Shown here: one piece after another, positions 17,474 to 26,245 of the stretch
Numbering within the stretch: the stretch's first letter is position 1
Layout: every line of letters starts with the position of its first letter
From: Devosia nitrariae
Lineage (GTDB): Bacteria; Pseudomonadota; Alphaproteobacteria; Rhizobiales; Devosiaceae
Reading direction: 5' to 3'
Length of the DNA stretch: 64,000 nucleotides
NCBI RefSeq assembly: GCF_030160115.1
Contig: NZ_BSNS01000018.1
Location: forward strand, 17,642-81,641
The notes under the pieces: model-generated
What the model saw: only the letters and a program-made list of their open reading frames with translations
Told to the model about the DNA's origin: nothing
Databases searched by the model: none
Position numbers and translations under genes: made by a program

Positions 17474-17815
17474 ATGTCCACTACAGAAGCACCCGCTATC
17501 AACGACGGTGACCGTATCGACCCGGCCGACATCGCGGCCGCACTGACGCGAGCCCCCTTTACCTACGCCGACGGCGCGACGCAGGTGTTCACTCCTGACG
17601 GGCGTACCGTGTACACCGAGAACGGGACTCAGTCGTCTGGAGAATGGAAAGTGGACGATGACGGGAGGTTCCAGTCATTCTGGCCGCCGTCGGAATACAC
17701 TACCTACGATGTTTCCTGGATCGCCAGCCCTGATGGCGGGGCCCTCGGGATCAGATTCGCTGACCCAAATCGAGGAACAAAATTCGACGGTCGATACACG
17801 CCGGGACTCTCCTGA
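17474..17815 (+). CDS. Hypothetical small protein
   Basis: A 113-residue acidic, soluble protein. I start it at ATG 17474 because GGAGG sits directly upstream at proper spacing; an in-frame ATG at 17462 overlaps that site. The sequence has paired DG turns and aromatic strands: YADGATQVFTPDGRTVYTEN, SSGEWKVDDDGRFQSFWPP and a C-terminal GTKFDGRYTPG, suggesting a small beta-sheet or barrel protein. No signal peptide or membrane segment is seen. I do not recognise the family. Confidence 0.6.
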   Translation: MSTTEAPAINDGDRIDPADIAAALTRAPFTYADGATQVFTPDGRTVYTENGTQSSGEWKVDDDGRFQSFWPPSEYTTYDVSWIASPDGGALGIRFADPNRGTKFDGRYTPGLS

Positions 17816-18182
17816 GCTCCCGGTTTCCCGTCAGCTACTCAAGGCGCTCCCGCTTTCGCTATGACTGCCATTGTATCTAGGGCGACGTGAAGGTGCGGGC
17901 GCAGGTATGCGCTCGACCACTAGCGTGCCATCGAGCTTTCATCGGTTGACCAGGGGCCCTTCAGATACGTTGTCGCGTTCGGCGACCGCTATTCTAGGGG
18001 TTTCTACTCGCCCAAGGCAGCACGTACTGGCCTTGCGCCATTCATAATGCCTGTTGAACGCCAAAGGTAGATGACAACGGGAGGATGTCCGGCATCATTG
18101 CCGTGTTATCGTAACGATGCACCTCAGGCATGGCATTTGGACGTATTACTGCCCAGTCCACTGTCCGTCGCGGGAGGTTGTC
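17816..18182. other. Intergenic, no gene recognised; possible operator
   Basis: 367 bases upstream of the DUF1993 gene. At 18107-18119 TATCGTAACGATG forms an ATCG-N3-CGAT palindrome like the cores at 10789 and 11884, about 65 bases before the start. It lacks the wider similarity of those two, so a shared regulator is only a possibility. Confidence 0.4.
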
Positions 18183-18713
18183 TTGTCTTTTTCGGTCTAC
18201 GAAATAACGGTGCCGGCCATGCTGCATGGCCTAAGAGTGCTCGACGACTACCTCGACCACGCGCAAACGCTCGAACGCACCAGGGGCCTCACACCTGGAG
18301 AGGTGCTTCAGGCGAGGCTCGCATCTGACATGCTGTCCTTCGGCGAACAGTCCAGCATTACTTGCAACAAGGTCGAGGCGCACATGTCCAAGCTCATGCA
18401 GCGCGACCTACCAGCTCCGGTCCGACCTGCAATGATGTACCCGGCACTTAAGGGCCGCCTTCTGGAAACTCGCGGTTTCCTTCAGGCGATCGAGCCGAGC
18501 ATGCTCAACGGCGCGCACACGCACACCTATAATATAACGCCGACGATCGCGCATGGTTGGTATGGCGGCAACGACTACATTCGGCACCTCGTAATGCCGG
18601 ATTTTTTCTTTCACATCTCGATCGCGCACGCGATCCTTCGACACCTAGGCGCGCCAGTTGGAAAGCGTGACTATCTCGGAAATCTCAGCCAGCAGAGTGG
18701 CGGCTATTCGTGA
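18183..18713 (+). CDS. DUF1993 family protein
   Basis: A 176-residue protein of the DUF1993 family, predicted to be a four-helix DinB-like bundle. Family features are SVYEITVPAMLHGLRVLDDY near the N-terminus, then LASDMLSFGEQSSI, and the C-terminal MPDFFFHISIAHAILRHLGA and VGKRDYLG. I use TTG 18183 as start: GGGAGG at 18172-18177 is five bases upstream and the family begins just there. An ATG at 18117 would add 22 unrelated residues. No function is established. DinB-like bundles may bind metal or thiols. Confidence 0.84.
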   Translation: MSFSVYEITVPAMLHGLRVLDDYLDHAQTLERTRGLTPGEVLQARLASDMLSFGEQSSITCNKVEAHMSKLMQRDLPAPVRPAMMYPALKGRLLETRGFLQAIEPSMLNGAHTHTYNITPTIAHGWYGGNDYIRHLVMPDFFFHISIAHAILRHLGAPVGKRDYLGNLSQQSGGYS

Positions 18714-18806
18714 TGACGGCAGTGCGGCGCGCGGCGGCAAACACGGTGGCGGAGATCAAGATGAAGTAGGGCGCCGGCTGATCCCGCACTTGGTCATTCC
18801 GGACCG

Positions 18807-19316
18807 TCAGCCACCGCGGCGTGGCAACCGCCAGTCGGGCCGCGGAAAATGGCAGCTGTAGCCGCCAGGGTGCTTCTGAAGGTAATCCTGGTGCTCCGGC
18901 TCAGCCTCCCAGAACGGCTCCTCAGGATTGATTTCGGTGACCACCGGACCCGGCCAGCGGCCCGACGCCTCGATCTCAGCAATCGTCGCGAGCGCGACTT
19001 CCTTCTGATTCTCGTCGGTGTAGTAGACGGCGGACCGGTAGCTGGGGCCGAAGTCGCTGCCCTGCTGTTCATATGTGGTCGGGTCATGGATCTGAAAGAA
19101 CAGTTCGAGGAGCTTACGATAGCTTAGCAACTTTGGGTCGTAGACCACTTCGATTGCTTCGGCATGGCCGAAGTGAGCGCCGTAGGTGGGGTTTAACGTA
19201 TCGCCTCCGGTATACCCGACGCGGGTCGACACCACACCCCGTGCCCGGCGCAGTAAATCCTGCAAGCCCCAGAAGCATCCACCAGCAAGGATCGCTCTCT
19301 CAGTCTTGACCGTCAT
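18807..19316 (-). CDS. msrA: Peptide-methionine (S)-S-oxide reductase MsrA
   Basis: A 169-residue MsrA that repairs the S-epimer of oxidised methionine, with catalytic Cys near residue 14 in [13 protein letters not shown]. Other family segments are [45 protein letters not shown] and [10 protein letters not shown]. No MsrB domain is fused. I start at ATG 19316 with GAGGA upstream at good spacing, rather than the open ATG at 19394. It fits the redox-repair theme of the first 20 kb. Confidence 0.94.
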   Translation of the reverse strand: MTVKTERAILAGGCFWGLQDLLRRARGVVSTRVGYTGGDTLNPTYGAHFGHAEAIEVVYDPKLLSYRKLLELFFQIHDPTTYEQQGSDFGPSYRSAVYYTDENQKEVALATIAEIEASGRWPGPVVTEINPEEPFWEAEPEHQDYLQKHPGGYSCHFPRPDWRLPRRGG

Positions 19317-19623
19317 CCCGCATCCTCTTGGCGCAGCGAGCACCAGGTTCAAACTATCGAGCTTGCATGGCACGGGGCAATGAATCGAAGGCATCCAAAT
19401 AATAACTTCCGGAAATGACGCGGCGTGGAATGGAAACGATAATGAACGGTCATTTCTAACGCGCTCGGGACGGCGGTAGCCTTTTCTTACACCTCACCGG
19501 CAGGACTTGGCGAACGCGAGAGGAAGAGTGCTTCTGCTTCGGGTCCGATCTGCCTGCACAAGGAGTGCCTGCCCGGTGTGGCAACACAACCTTGATCTCA
19601 ATCGAGCCCCCAGGAGCTGAGCT
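19317..19623. other. Divergent intergenic region with inverted repeat
   Basis: Region between divergent msrA and the SPW protein gene. GAAATGAC at 19412-19419 and GTCATTTC at 19449-19456 form a perfect 8-bp inverted repeat with a 29-base gap, a candidate operator or looping site. Nothing else recognised. Confidence 0.4.
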
Positions 19624-20013
19624 ATGTCATTTCGTTTCATCACCAAGGCGATCCATGCCTATCTCATCGACTATCCCGTCGCCGTCTTTCTGATTGTAGC
19701 CCCGTTCCTACTCAATCTCGGTCAGAGCGGCCCCGTGGCCATGTGGCTTTCCGTCGTGACCGGAGTGGCGGCGCTGCTGCTCCCGATCCTCACAAATCAC
19801 CCGACCGGGCTGATCCGGGTGATCCCTTATCCAGTGCACCTCTGGGTCGACCGTGCCGTTGGGATCGTCTTCCTTATCGCCCCGTTCGCATTCGGCTTTT
19901 CAGGGCTCGACGCCTGGTATTATTGGGTGCTTGCCGTTGCCGTGATCCTCGTTACATCGGTGTTCAACGCACCGGCGGTTCAAGACCGCCTCGACATGCA
20001 CGTCGCCGGGTGA
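19624..20013 (+). CDS. SPW-repeat membrane protein
   Basis: A 129-residue integral membrane protein with four hydrophobic segments arranged as two similar halves: YPVAVFLIVAPFLLNLG with MWLSVVTGVAALLLPIL, then WVDRAVGIVFLIAPFAFGF with YYWVLAVAVILVTSVF. The paired Asp/Tyr-Pro and loop Trp residues resemble the SPW motif family. AGGAG lies seven bases upstream of the ATG. Function unknown; such proteins are common in stress-responsive gene sets of soil bacteria. It is convergent with the XRE gene, with a strong hairpin between them. Confidence 0.75.
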   Translation: MSFRFITKAIHAYLIDYPVAVFLIVAPFLLNLGQSGPVAMWLSVVTGVAALLLPILTNHPTGLIRVIPYPVHLWVDRAVGIVFLIAPFAFGFSGLDAWYYWVLAVAVILVTSVFNAPAVQDRLDMHVAG

Positions 20014-20021
20014 CACGACCT

Positions 20022-20051
20022 TGCGGAGTGCCGAATGGACGGCACTCCGCA
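20022..20051. terminator. Bidirectional hairpin terminator between convergent genes
   Basis: A perfect 12-bp stem (TGCGGAGTGCCG paired with CGGCACTCCGCA) with a six-base loop, eight bases after the SPW stop and three before the end of the convergent XRE gene. No T-run follows on either strand, but stem strength and position fit a shared terminator. Confidence 0.75.
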
Positions 20052-20054
20052 TGG

Positions 20055-20324
20055 TCATCGCTCGCCGGAGAAGGAGTTCCTATCGCCGCGCACGACCATC
20101 TTGGCAGGACCAGAAACACCTCGACGTCCCTCCGACGAAGTAAACTCGATGCCCGCTGCTTCCAAGGCTTTCACCAAAGCAAGCATCGTCTCCGATGCCA
20201 GAACACTGGATTCGCTCTCGATCGTCGTGATTGACCTTCTCGACGTACCGGCGCGCTTCGCCAGTTCGGCTTGCGTCCAATTCAACAGCGCCCTAGCGGC
20301 GCGGATTTGCGAAGGATCCACCAT
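20055..20324 (-). CDS. XRE-family helix-turn-helix regulator
   Basis: An 89-residue single-domain HTH protein. MVDPSQIRAARALLNWTQ is followed by ELAKRAGTSRRSITTIES and LVKALEAAGIEFTS, typical of stand-alone XRE regulators found in rhizobia. I start at ATG 20324, as the seven upstream residues from 20345 are outside the domain. No toxin or phage gene is adjacent, so it is not clearly an antitoxin. Confidence 0.8.
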   Translation of the reverse strand: MVDPSQIRAARALLNWTQAELAKRAGTSRRSITTIESESSVLASETMLALVKALEAAGIEFTSSEGRRGVSGPAKMVVRGDRNSFSGER

Positions 20325-20715
20325 CAGCTGCCGGCACCTTTCCACGCAGGGGAAAGGATAGACAAGCTCGATTGGAAGGATTGAAGAACCAATTCCTGCC
20401 GCTGCGCGACGTCATTCGACGCTCGCACGGAATTGGTGGCGCCGAGGACCAGCGAATGAAAGGGGGCGGGTCCATTGTCAGGCGGCCGACATCCGGCATT
20501 CCCAATCGCTCCAGGACCCGTCCTGGAGTCGACCCATCCACACTTGTAAGGCGATGGCGCTCGAGAATGACGAAGACGTCACGGAACTCCGGCCGCGTTA
20601 CCAGAGGGCATAGAACGCCCCGTCGGTTCTGCTGATCCTTCCGGACTAACCGCACCCTCCTCATTCTATTGTGCTCGCGCTCAGGCGCGTGTGCAACGCC
20701 GACGAAAGGCGTGAT
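20325..20715. other. Intergenic, no confident gene
   Basis: 391 bases between the XRE gene and the decayed operon. Both strands have open frames of 80-130 codons, including an Arg-rich minus-strand stretch near 20300-20650, but none has a recognisable domain or ribosome site. Confidence 0.4.
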
Positions 20716-21606
20716 CATGACCAGCAAGGCCGGCCAGCGGATCGATTCCGCACTCTCTGACGACGATCGTGAGGCGCTCCGCAGGCGCGCGGTGCGTGTC
20801 GACGAGATCACCGCGGCCGCCCTGCCGACGACGTCGGAGCTGCAAACCGGGCTGCTGTTCTGCAGGGACAGCCTGCAGTCTGACGTGATGGCGTACCTCG
20901 ACAGCTGGAAGGCAGGTCGCGACGGCGAAATCGATGCAGACCTTGTCGTTGCAACCGAAACCGCGAGAGCCAATGCTGAACCTGAGGTGCTTCATAAGGT
21001 GCGGGAGCGTGCCGCTCGTTCCTTTGACGCCCACGGTAATTATGAGGATGCCCTACTTGCCGACCGTGCCGACGTGTGGCTCGCTTATCTCGGCGATGCC
21101 GATGCCCAACGTCACGTAGTCAAGCAGGCTCTTCGGGTACCATCGGGCATCCAAAAGAGCTTGGTGGCAGACGCATATCGCTTGGCATTTGCGGTTGGAT
21201 TGCCGTTGCGCCGGAATGGCGCGGCATATGATTTCGGCGACGCTGACGAGCTTATGAGCGTCGGGATGCAACGTCTCGTGCGCCTCGCGCCGAGTACGCC
21301 GCCCGCATCCTCGAAATCCTGCGGGTTATTCACGGCATCGTGCAGCTCGAAACGGGACTTTCTGTCGACTTCGACGAGGTGCTCGACGAACTGGACCGGA
21401 TCAGCGCGCAATTTGCTGATGACCGCGGGATCGAAAGGGATCGTCTCCGCAACAGCATTAGACGCAGCATCCAAAACATCTCGAACGCCGACGCACTCAA
21501 ACGCATCGACGGCTACGTGATGCTCGAGGAACGATCAGCGCGGGCGGATGTGCAGCAAGCTCTGAAATACTGCGGGATCGCAAGAGCGGAGACGAGTCGT
21601 GAGAGC
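20716..21606 (+). pseudogene. Hypothetical protein gene, frameshifted
   Basis: The frame from ATG 20716 (MTSKAGQRIDSALSDDD) codes for a helical, charged protein up to about 21290: NYEDALLADRADVWLAYLGD, then DAYRLAFAVGLPLRRNG and ADELMSVGMQRLV. After that the frame becomes low-complexity Ser/Arg/Thr. The +2 shifted frame resumes plausible sequence, AEYAARILEILRVIHGIVQL, continuing DFDEVLDELDRISAQFADD and RADVQQALKYCG. A single-base indel between about 21265 and 21300 explains this. The second frame then runs without a stop into the metallophosphoesterase, so the two may once have been separate coupled genes or one long gene. I do not recognise the family. Confidence 0.55.
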
Positions 21607-22392
21607 GTGGTCATGTCCGATCTCCACGTCGACGCGGCCGACTACGAAGTGCCCCCGACCCCGCCCGACATCGACTGCATCATCATCGCGGGTGACATCG
21701 CCGACGGGCACCACCTGTCCGCGAGGTGGCTGCGGCACCATGTCGTGCCCATCGGCCTGCCGGTCATCTATGTCGCGGGAAACCACGATTTCTATGGATG
21801 GGACCTCGTCGACGACTACACAGGTCTCTATCGCCAGGCCGGCATCGAACTCTTGTATCCCGGCCGCCCCAGCATCGAGATTGCGGGGGTCAGGATTATA
21901 GGCTGCACGCTTTGGACAGATTACGCGATCGCAGGGGACGTCGATGCCGCTCGTGCGTGGGCTAGGTTGTCGATGCCTGATCTGCAATCCATTGATCTCG
22001 GGCTGCGCAGGATCGGCACGCGAGACCTCCTGGATTTGCACCGCAGGCACTTGAGGCTACTAGCAGACTTGCTGACGGAGCGTGAGGCCCAGCCGCCTAC
22101 TATTGTCGTCACGCATCACGCACCACACCCGACATCGCTTCGGTCGCATGTGATGATAGATCCCTCGGATGGGTCGTTCGCGAGTGATCTTAGTCACCTC
22201 ATCAAGATGACGGAACCTGCGGTGTGAATATATGGCCACGTGCATCACTCGAGAGGCTACGACGTCGAGGCGACAAGGATCGTCTGCAATCCCAGGGGGT
22301 ACGCTGTGGTCAAGCGGATTGATAGTGATCGCTCACCGTTCGAGCGGCTCGAGAACTGGTCCTTCGAGCCCGAGAAGGTAGTCGAGCTATGA
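21607..22392 (+). pseudogene. Calcineurin-like metallophosphoesterase with in-frame TGA
   Basis: The metal-binding motifs are intact: VVMSDLHVDAAD (DxH), IIAGDIADG (GD), VAGNHDFYG (GNHD) and VVTHHAPHPTS. A TGA at 22225-22227 then interrupts the frame. Reading through it in the same frame gives IYGHVHHSRGYDVE, the GHxH motif, then TRIVCNPRGYAVVKRI and a normal end at 22390-22392. Family members usually have W-I-H-G-H at this point, so the TGA most likely replaced TGG. Without the C-terminal metal ligands the product would be inactive. The true end overlaps the next ORF by ATGA. Confidence 0.78.
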
Positions 22393-22712
22393 AAACGGGC
22401 TGGGAGCTTGTGAGCCAGTACTCGCGGTCCATCGGTGAGATTGAGGTCGCGGCCGTGCGCGTCGGAGGGGACGTCCGCGTCGTCAGCCCAAGCGAGCTGA
22501 AGGGCTGGCTCGAGAAGATGAACTTTCGGACAGAGGAAGATTTGCCTTGGGGCGGCGACCTCACAAAAGAGCAACACGAGGCCTACGATCGGCAGTCCTT
22601 TGCGATCTGGACCCGCGACGAGATTTGGTACCCGGTCCATGAGGACGGCCTGGTTCGGCTAGAAGGCATCGACCGGACGCCAGAGGGATGGGTCGTCAGG
22701 AGAAAGCGATGA
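22389..22712 (+). CDS. Hypothetical protein, intact member of decayed operon
   Basis: A 107-residue protein rich in Trp and acidic residues (MKTGWELVSQYSRSIGEIEV, LEKMNFRTEEDLPWGGDL, FAIWTRDEIWYPVHEDG). Its ATG overlaps the original stop of the metallophosphoesterase frame (ATGA) and its stop overlaps the next ATG in the same way, so the group was an operon. No frame damage is visible in this member. Family not recognised. Confidence 0.6.
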   Translation: MKTGWELVSQYSRSIGEIEVAAVRVGGDVRVVSPSELKGWLEKMNFRTEEDLPWGGDLTKEQHEAYDRQSFAIWTRDEIWYPVHEDGLVRLEGIDRTPEGWVVRRKR

Positions 22713-22968
22713 TGGATGTCAAAAACGGCCTCCTTCGCGGCACTGTATTCGCGATCGAGGCCGCCGGCATGCGGCAAGAGGACTTCGCAAGGATCATCGG
22801 CGAGGCCCCGACCCTAACGATTGACCTCTTCGATGAAATGAGAACCACACCTGTGGAGCGTTCATCGAGATATACGACAAGGCAGCCGCCGAAGCGGGCT
22901 GGCCCACCCTTGCCGACATCTTGCTCACCCACATCGACGAGCTCAGGCACGGAGACCGGAAGTCTTGA
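22709..22968 (+). pseudogene. Small hypothetical gene, frameshifted
   Basis: Starts MMDVKNGLLRGTVFAIEAAG and runs in frame to about codon 50 (IDLFDEMRTTPVE). The original continuation is in another frame: AFIEIYDKAAAEAGWPTLAD followed by ILLTHIDELRHGDRKS and a stop at 22966-22968. Loss of one G in a GG pair near 22858 would explain the shift exactly. The in-frame path without repair becomes Ser/Thr/Pro/Arg-rich. The restored product would be about 86 residues. Family not recognised. Confidence 0.6.
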
Positions 22969-23110
22969 AAATCGAACGCATCGGCAACGAGGAAGCCACC
23001 GCCTTGAATCCCTTTGCGCTATGTCAAATCGCCACACGACAGGCAGAAGACCCGCTGACCCGCGACGAAGCCTCCGCCGGTCAGCACAGGGAGTTGGCGG
23101 CTTTGCCGTA
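22965..23110 (+). pseudogene. Truncated ORF at the end of the decayed operon
   Basis: TTG 22965 overlaps the previous stop (TTGA) and opens MKIERIGNEEATALNPFALC and RQAEDPLTRDEASAGQH. After about 23100 the frame runs into the antisense of the convergent downstream gene and loses coding character. I read it as a fourth operon member cut by the event that joined this cluster to the catabolic island. Evidence is limited. Confidence 0.35.
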
Positions 23111-23111
23111 T

Positions 23112-24074
23112 TCAGGCCTGGGTCAAGGATTTTTCGAACCAGATTGGTTGGTAGGCGAGAGGCGCCACCAGCTTATCGGCCCGACCGTGCCAGAGGTCGG
23201 TGGCGTTGTGGAGATAGCGCATGCTGAGCTCCAGTCCCTGCCCGTACATGGATTGGTTGATGCCGTCGGCCGTCGCCCCTTCAATGGTCGACTGCGACAC
23301 GCTCTTGCCCTGATGCAGGGCCCGCGCGACCTCGATCACGGGGTCGCTGTCGAGGTAGAACTTTGTCTCGATGGCATAGCGCTCCATCAGCGCCGGATCG
23401 GGATTGTTGAACGCCTTCACCCAGATCGAGGTATCGAGGTAGAGCGGCTGCACGTATTCCATCAGGTGGTCGAACCACGCGAGGAAAGCCTGGTCGGTGT
23501 GCGGCTGCGGTGGTTTGAAGGTATGTGCCGCGAGGAGAGCGCGCTGGAACATGGTACCGATGAAGCTCTCGAACGCTTTGCCGGCGTCACCGAGGTCGGC
23601 GAGGAAAAGCCGCGTGAAGGGCGTCTCCTCACCTGACAGGTAGACTTTGCGGAAGACGTGGACATCGCAATAGGCCGAGCAGGTCATCACCTCGAGCGCG
23701 TTGACCTCGTGCTCGCGACCCCGCGCCTTCGGTGACTCCATGAGCACGTCATGCGTAAGGTTCCACTCCGATCCGGCATGCATGGAGAGATAGGGTTTGG
23801 CGACGGTATCGCATGCCTGGTGGGTGATGCCGCCGACGGCCCAGGCGAGTTTCTTGTCGATCTCTGGGTGCGCCTCGGCATCGTCCCAGCGCTTGATCGA
23901 TTCTGCGAGTAGAGGATGCATCCACTTGCCGCCGCCGCGCGTGCAGGCGCCCAGGCGCACCACCTGCGGCTGATGTTCGCAGGCCTCGGTAAACGCGGAT
24001 TCGACGCGCGCGTCCGCCTTCATCAGTCTCAGACTGTCGTCACAAATCGCCCAATGAGTCAGCATGTCCGACAT
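23112..24074 (-). CDS. Putative zinc-dependent phospholipase C-like protein
   Basis: A 320-residue protein without a signal peptide. The N-terminal MSDMLTHWAICDDSLRLM, the WAVGGITHQACDTVAKPYLS segment near residue 84 and further His/Asp/Trp residues (HAGSEWNLTHDVL, CDVHVF) resemble the zinc-ligand pattern of the bacterial zinc-dependent phospholipase C family. This is a weak match by eye. It is the last gene of operon A, 81 bases after the second ABC ATPase, so its substrate may relate to the imported compound rather than to lipids. AAGGG precedes the ATG. Confidence 0.5.
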   Translation of the reverse strand: MSDMLTHWAICDDSLRLMKADARVESAFTEACEHQPQVVRLGACTRGGGKWMHPLLAESIKRWDDAEAHPEIDKKLAWAVGGITHQACDTVAKPYLSMHAGSEWNLTHDVLMESPKARGREHEVNALEVMTCSAYCDVHVFRKVYLSGEETPFTRLFLADLGDAGKAFESFIGTMFQRALLAAHTFKPPQPHTDQAFLAWFDHLMEYVQPLYLDTSIWVKAFNNPDPALMERYAIETKFYLDSDPVIEVARALHQGKSVSQSTIEGATADGINQSMYGQGLELSMRYLHNATDLWHGRADKLVAPLAYQPIWFEKSLTQA

Positions 24075-24155
24075 GGTGGCGCCCTTTCAGGAAATGGGAT
24101 TGTCGTTGTCTCTTTGTCGGGCGGCCCACCAGCGGGCTGCCTCGGTGATCGCCCC

Positions 24156-25205
24156 TCATGCCGGAATCCCCGCGAGCTCGAGCTCTTCGGCATGATGGCA
24201 GGCCACCTGCCGGCCGCCGGCCATCGGTCGGAGCGGCGGTACGTCCTTGCGACAGGCTTCCGTGGCGAACGCGCATCGCGGATGGAACTGGCACCCCGGC
24301 GGCGGCTTCGACGGATCGGGTATCTCCCCCGTCAACTCGGCTCGGGGGCGACCACGGAGGTTTGGTGAAGACACCGGAATGGCGGCAATCAGCGAAGCGG
24401 TATACGGGTGCAGCGGCCGAGCGAAGATCTCGGCGCTTGGCGCAAACTCGACGATCCGTCCGACATACATCACCGCCACATGGTCCGAGACATGCTTGAC
24501 CACCGACAGGTCGTGGCTGATGAAGAGATAGGTCAGATTGAAGTCGTCCTGCAGGTCCTGCAGAAGGTTGAGGGTTTGGGCGCGCACCGACACGTCCAGC
24601 GCGGACACCGCCTCGTCGGCGACGACCAGGTGCGGCTCGACCACCAGGGCGCGGGCGATAACGATGCGCTGGCGTTCACCGCCCGAGAAGGCGTGCGGGT
24701 AGCGCGGCATGAATTCCGGGCGGAGTCCCACCTTACCCATGATCATCGCCACGCGATCGCGTACTTCGGATCTTGCCACACCGCGGGCAAAGAGTGGTTG
24801 TCCAATCGCCTCCAGCACGGTCTGCCGCGCGTTGAGCGAGGTGAACGGATCCTGAAAGATCATCCGAATGTCATTCCGCAGGTCCGTCATCGTCTTGGGT
24901 GACGCGCGGGCCAGGTCGATCCAGTCGCCCGCGCCGCGCCGGCGGTAGCGAATTTCGCCCGAGGTGGGTTCGTAGACCCTGAGGATGGCTCGGCCCAGTG
25001 TGGACTTGCCGCAGCCGGACTCCCCCACCAGGCCAACCGTCTCGCCATCCGCGACCGTCAGGTCGACGCCGTCGACCGCCTTCACCACTCCGGTCTTTTG
25101 CCTGAAGAAGCCGCCGCTCTGGCCAAAGTGCATCTTGAGGTTGCGCACCTCCAGGCAGGACTCGGCGGTCTTGGCGGTTGCGGGAGGCTGCATCACGTCG
25201 GTCAT
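24156..25205 (-). CDS. Opp/Dpp-type ABC transporter ATP-binding protein (F-type)
   Basis: A 349-residue ATPase: Walker [10 protein letters not shown], signature [15 protein letters not shown], Walker [12 protein letters not shown] and switch ISHDLSVV. The C-terminal extension contains [14 protein letters not shown], the Cys-rich patch common in OppF/DppF proteins. It starts with ATG 25205, overlapping the previous stop by four bases (ATGA). The same frame is open far upstream through the antisense-like third frame of the neighbouring gene, which has no meaning. Works with the genes at 25202-28442 and the binding protein at 29664-31568. Confidence 0.93.
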   Translation of the reverse strand: MTDVMQPPATAKTAESCLEVRNLKMHFGQSGGFFRQKTGVVKAVDGVDLTVADGETVGLVGESGCGKSTLGRAILRVYEPTSGEIRYRRRGAGDWIDLARASPKTMTDLRNDIRMIFQDPFTSLNARQTVLEAIGQPLFARGVARSEVRDRVAMIMGKVGLRPEFMPRYPHAFSGGERQRIVIARALVVEPHLVVADEAVSALDVSVRAQTLNLLQDLQDDFNLTYLFISHDLSVVKHVSDHVAVMYVGRIVEFAPSAEIFARPLHPYTASLIAAIPVSSPNLRGRPRAELTGEIPDPSKPPPGCQFHPRCAFATEACRKDVPPLRPMAGGRQVACHHAEELELAGIPA

Positions 25206-26236
25206 GCCAGGACCTCGTCGTTCTGCGCCCAGGCGGCGGCATGGACCGGATCGTGCTGGAAGCATCGGGAGGTGCTGCCGTCGAGCCGGTAGAGGTCGGG
25301 CTCCTGCCTGTCGCAAAGGCCGAAGCGACGCTCCGGGCAGCGCGTGACGAAGGGGCAGCCGGTCGGGCGCGCAAACGGATTGGGTACCATGCCGCGGATC
25401 TGCGTCAGGCGCTCGCCGCGCTGCAGGTCGAGACGGGGCACCGAACCGAGCAGCGCGCGCGTATACGGGTGCTTTGGCGCATTGAACAGATCGAACACGT
25501 TGGCCTGTTCCATGGTCCGACCGAGATACATAACGGTGACGTCGTCGGCGACTTCGGCGACCACGCCCAGATCGTGCGTGATCAGCATGATCGAGATGCC
25601 TGACTCGCGCTGGATCTCGCGCATCAGGTTGAGCACGTTGGCCTGCGTGGTGACGTCGAGCGCGGTGGTTGGCTCGTCGGCGATCACGAGGTCGGGCCGG
25701 CAGGCCAGCGCCATGGCGATCATCGCGCGTTGCCGCATGCCGCCCGAAAGCTGGAACGGGTATGATGAGAAACGTGCCGCTGCGTCTGGGATGCGCACCC
25801 GGGTCAGAAGCTCGATGGTGCGCGCCTTGGCCTCGGCCTTCGACACGTCTTCGTGGACGAGCATCATCTCGCTGATCTGGCTGCCGATGGTGTGAACCGG
25901 CGACATCGAGGTCATCGGCTCCTGGAAGATCATCGAGATATACTTGCCCCGGATCGCCCGCATCTGCTTGCTGTTGGGGTCGAGCCTGGCGATGTCGACC
26001 GTGCGGCCATCCCTGAAGTGATAGATCATCTCGCCCGACACGATCCGGCCAGGTCTCTTGAGGATCTGGAGGATCGACGAAGCGGTCATCGACTTGCCCG
26101 AGCCACTTTCGCCGACGACGCACATGGTGTGGTTGCGGCGGAGCGTGAGGTCGAGCCCGTCGACGGCCTTGACCACGCCCGACCGGGTCTCGAAGTAGGT
26201 CGAGAGGTTCCTGATCTCGAGGAGAATGTCGGACAT
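25202..26236 (-). CDS. Opp/Dpp-type ABC transporter ATP-binding protein (D-type)
   Basis: A 344-residue ATPase: Walker [10 protein letters not shown], signature [15 protein letters not shown], Walker [13 protein letters not shown] and switch [10 protein letters not shown]-terminal [16 protein letters not shown] is the OppD-type oligopeptide-domain patch. It pairs with the ATPase that starts inside its stop codon. It begins nine bases after the permease gene upstream. Together they energise the operon A importer. Confidence 0.93.
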   Translation of the reverse strand: MSDILLEIRNLSTYFETRSGVVKAVDGLDLTLRRNHTMCVVGESGSGKSMTASSILQILKRPGRIVSGEMIYHFRDGRTVDIARLDPNSKQMRAIRGKYISMIFQEPMTSMSPVHTIGSQISEMMLVHEDVSKAEAKARTIELLTRVRIPDAAARFSSYPFQLSGGMRQRAMIAMALACRPDLVIADEPTTALDVTTQANVLNLMREIQRESGISIMLITHDLGVVAEVADDVTVMYLGRTMEQANVFDLFNAPKHPYTRALLGSVPRLDLQRGERLTQIRGMVPNPFARPTGCPFVTRCPERRFGLCDRQEPDLYRLDGSTSRCFQHDPVHAAAWAQNDEVLA

Positions 26237-26245
26237 GGCGGCCCC

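Noticed and set aside
22225..22227. Recoding of TGA as Trp or selenocysteine
   Set aside because: TGA is used as an ordinary stop throughout the window, and neighbouring genes show frameshifts, so decay is the simpler reading.
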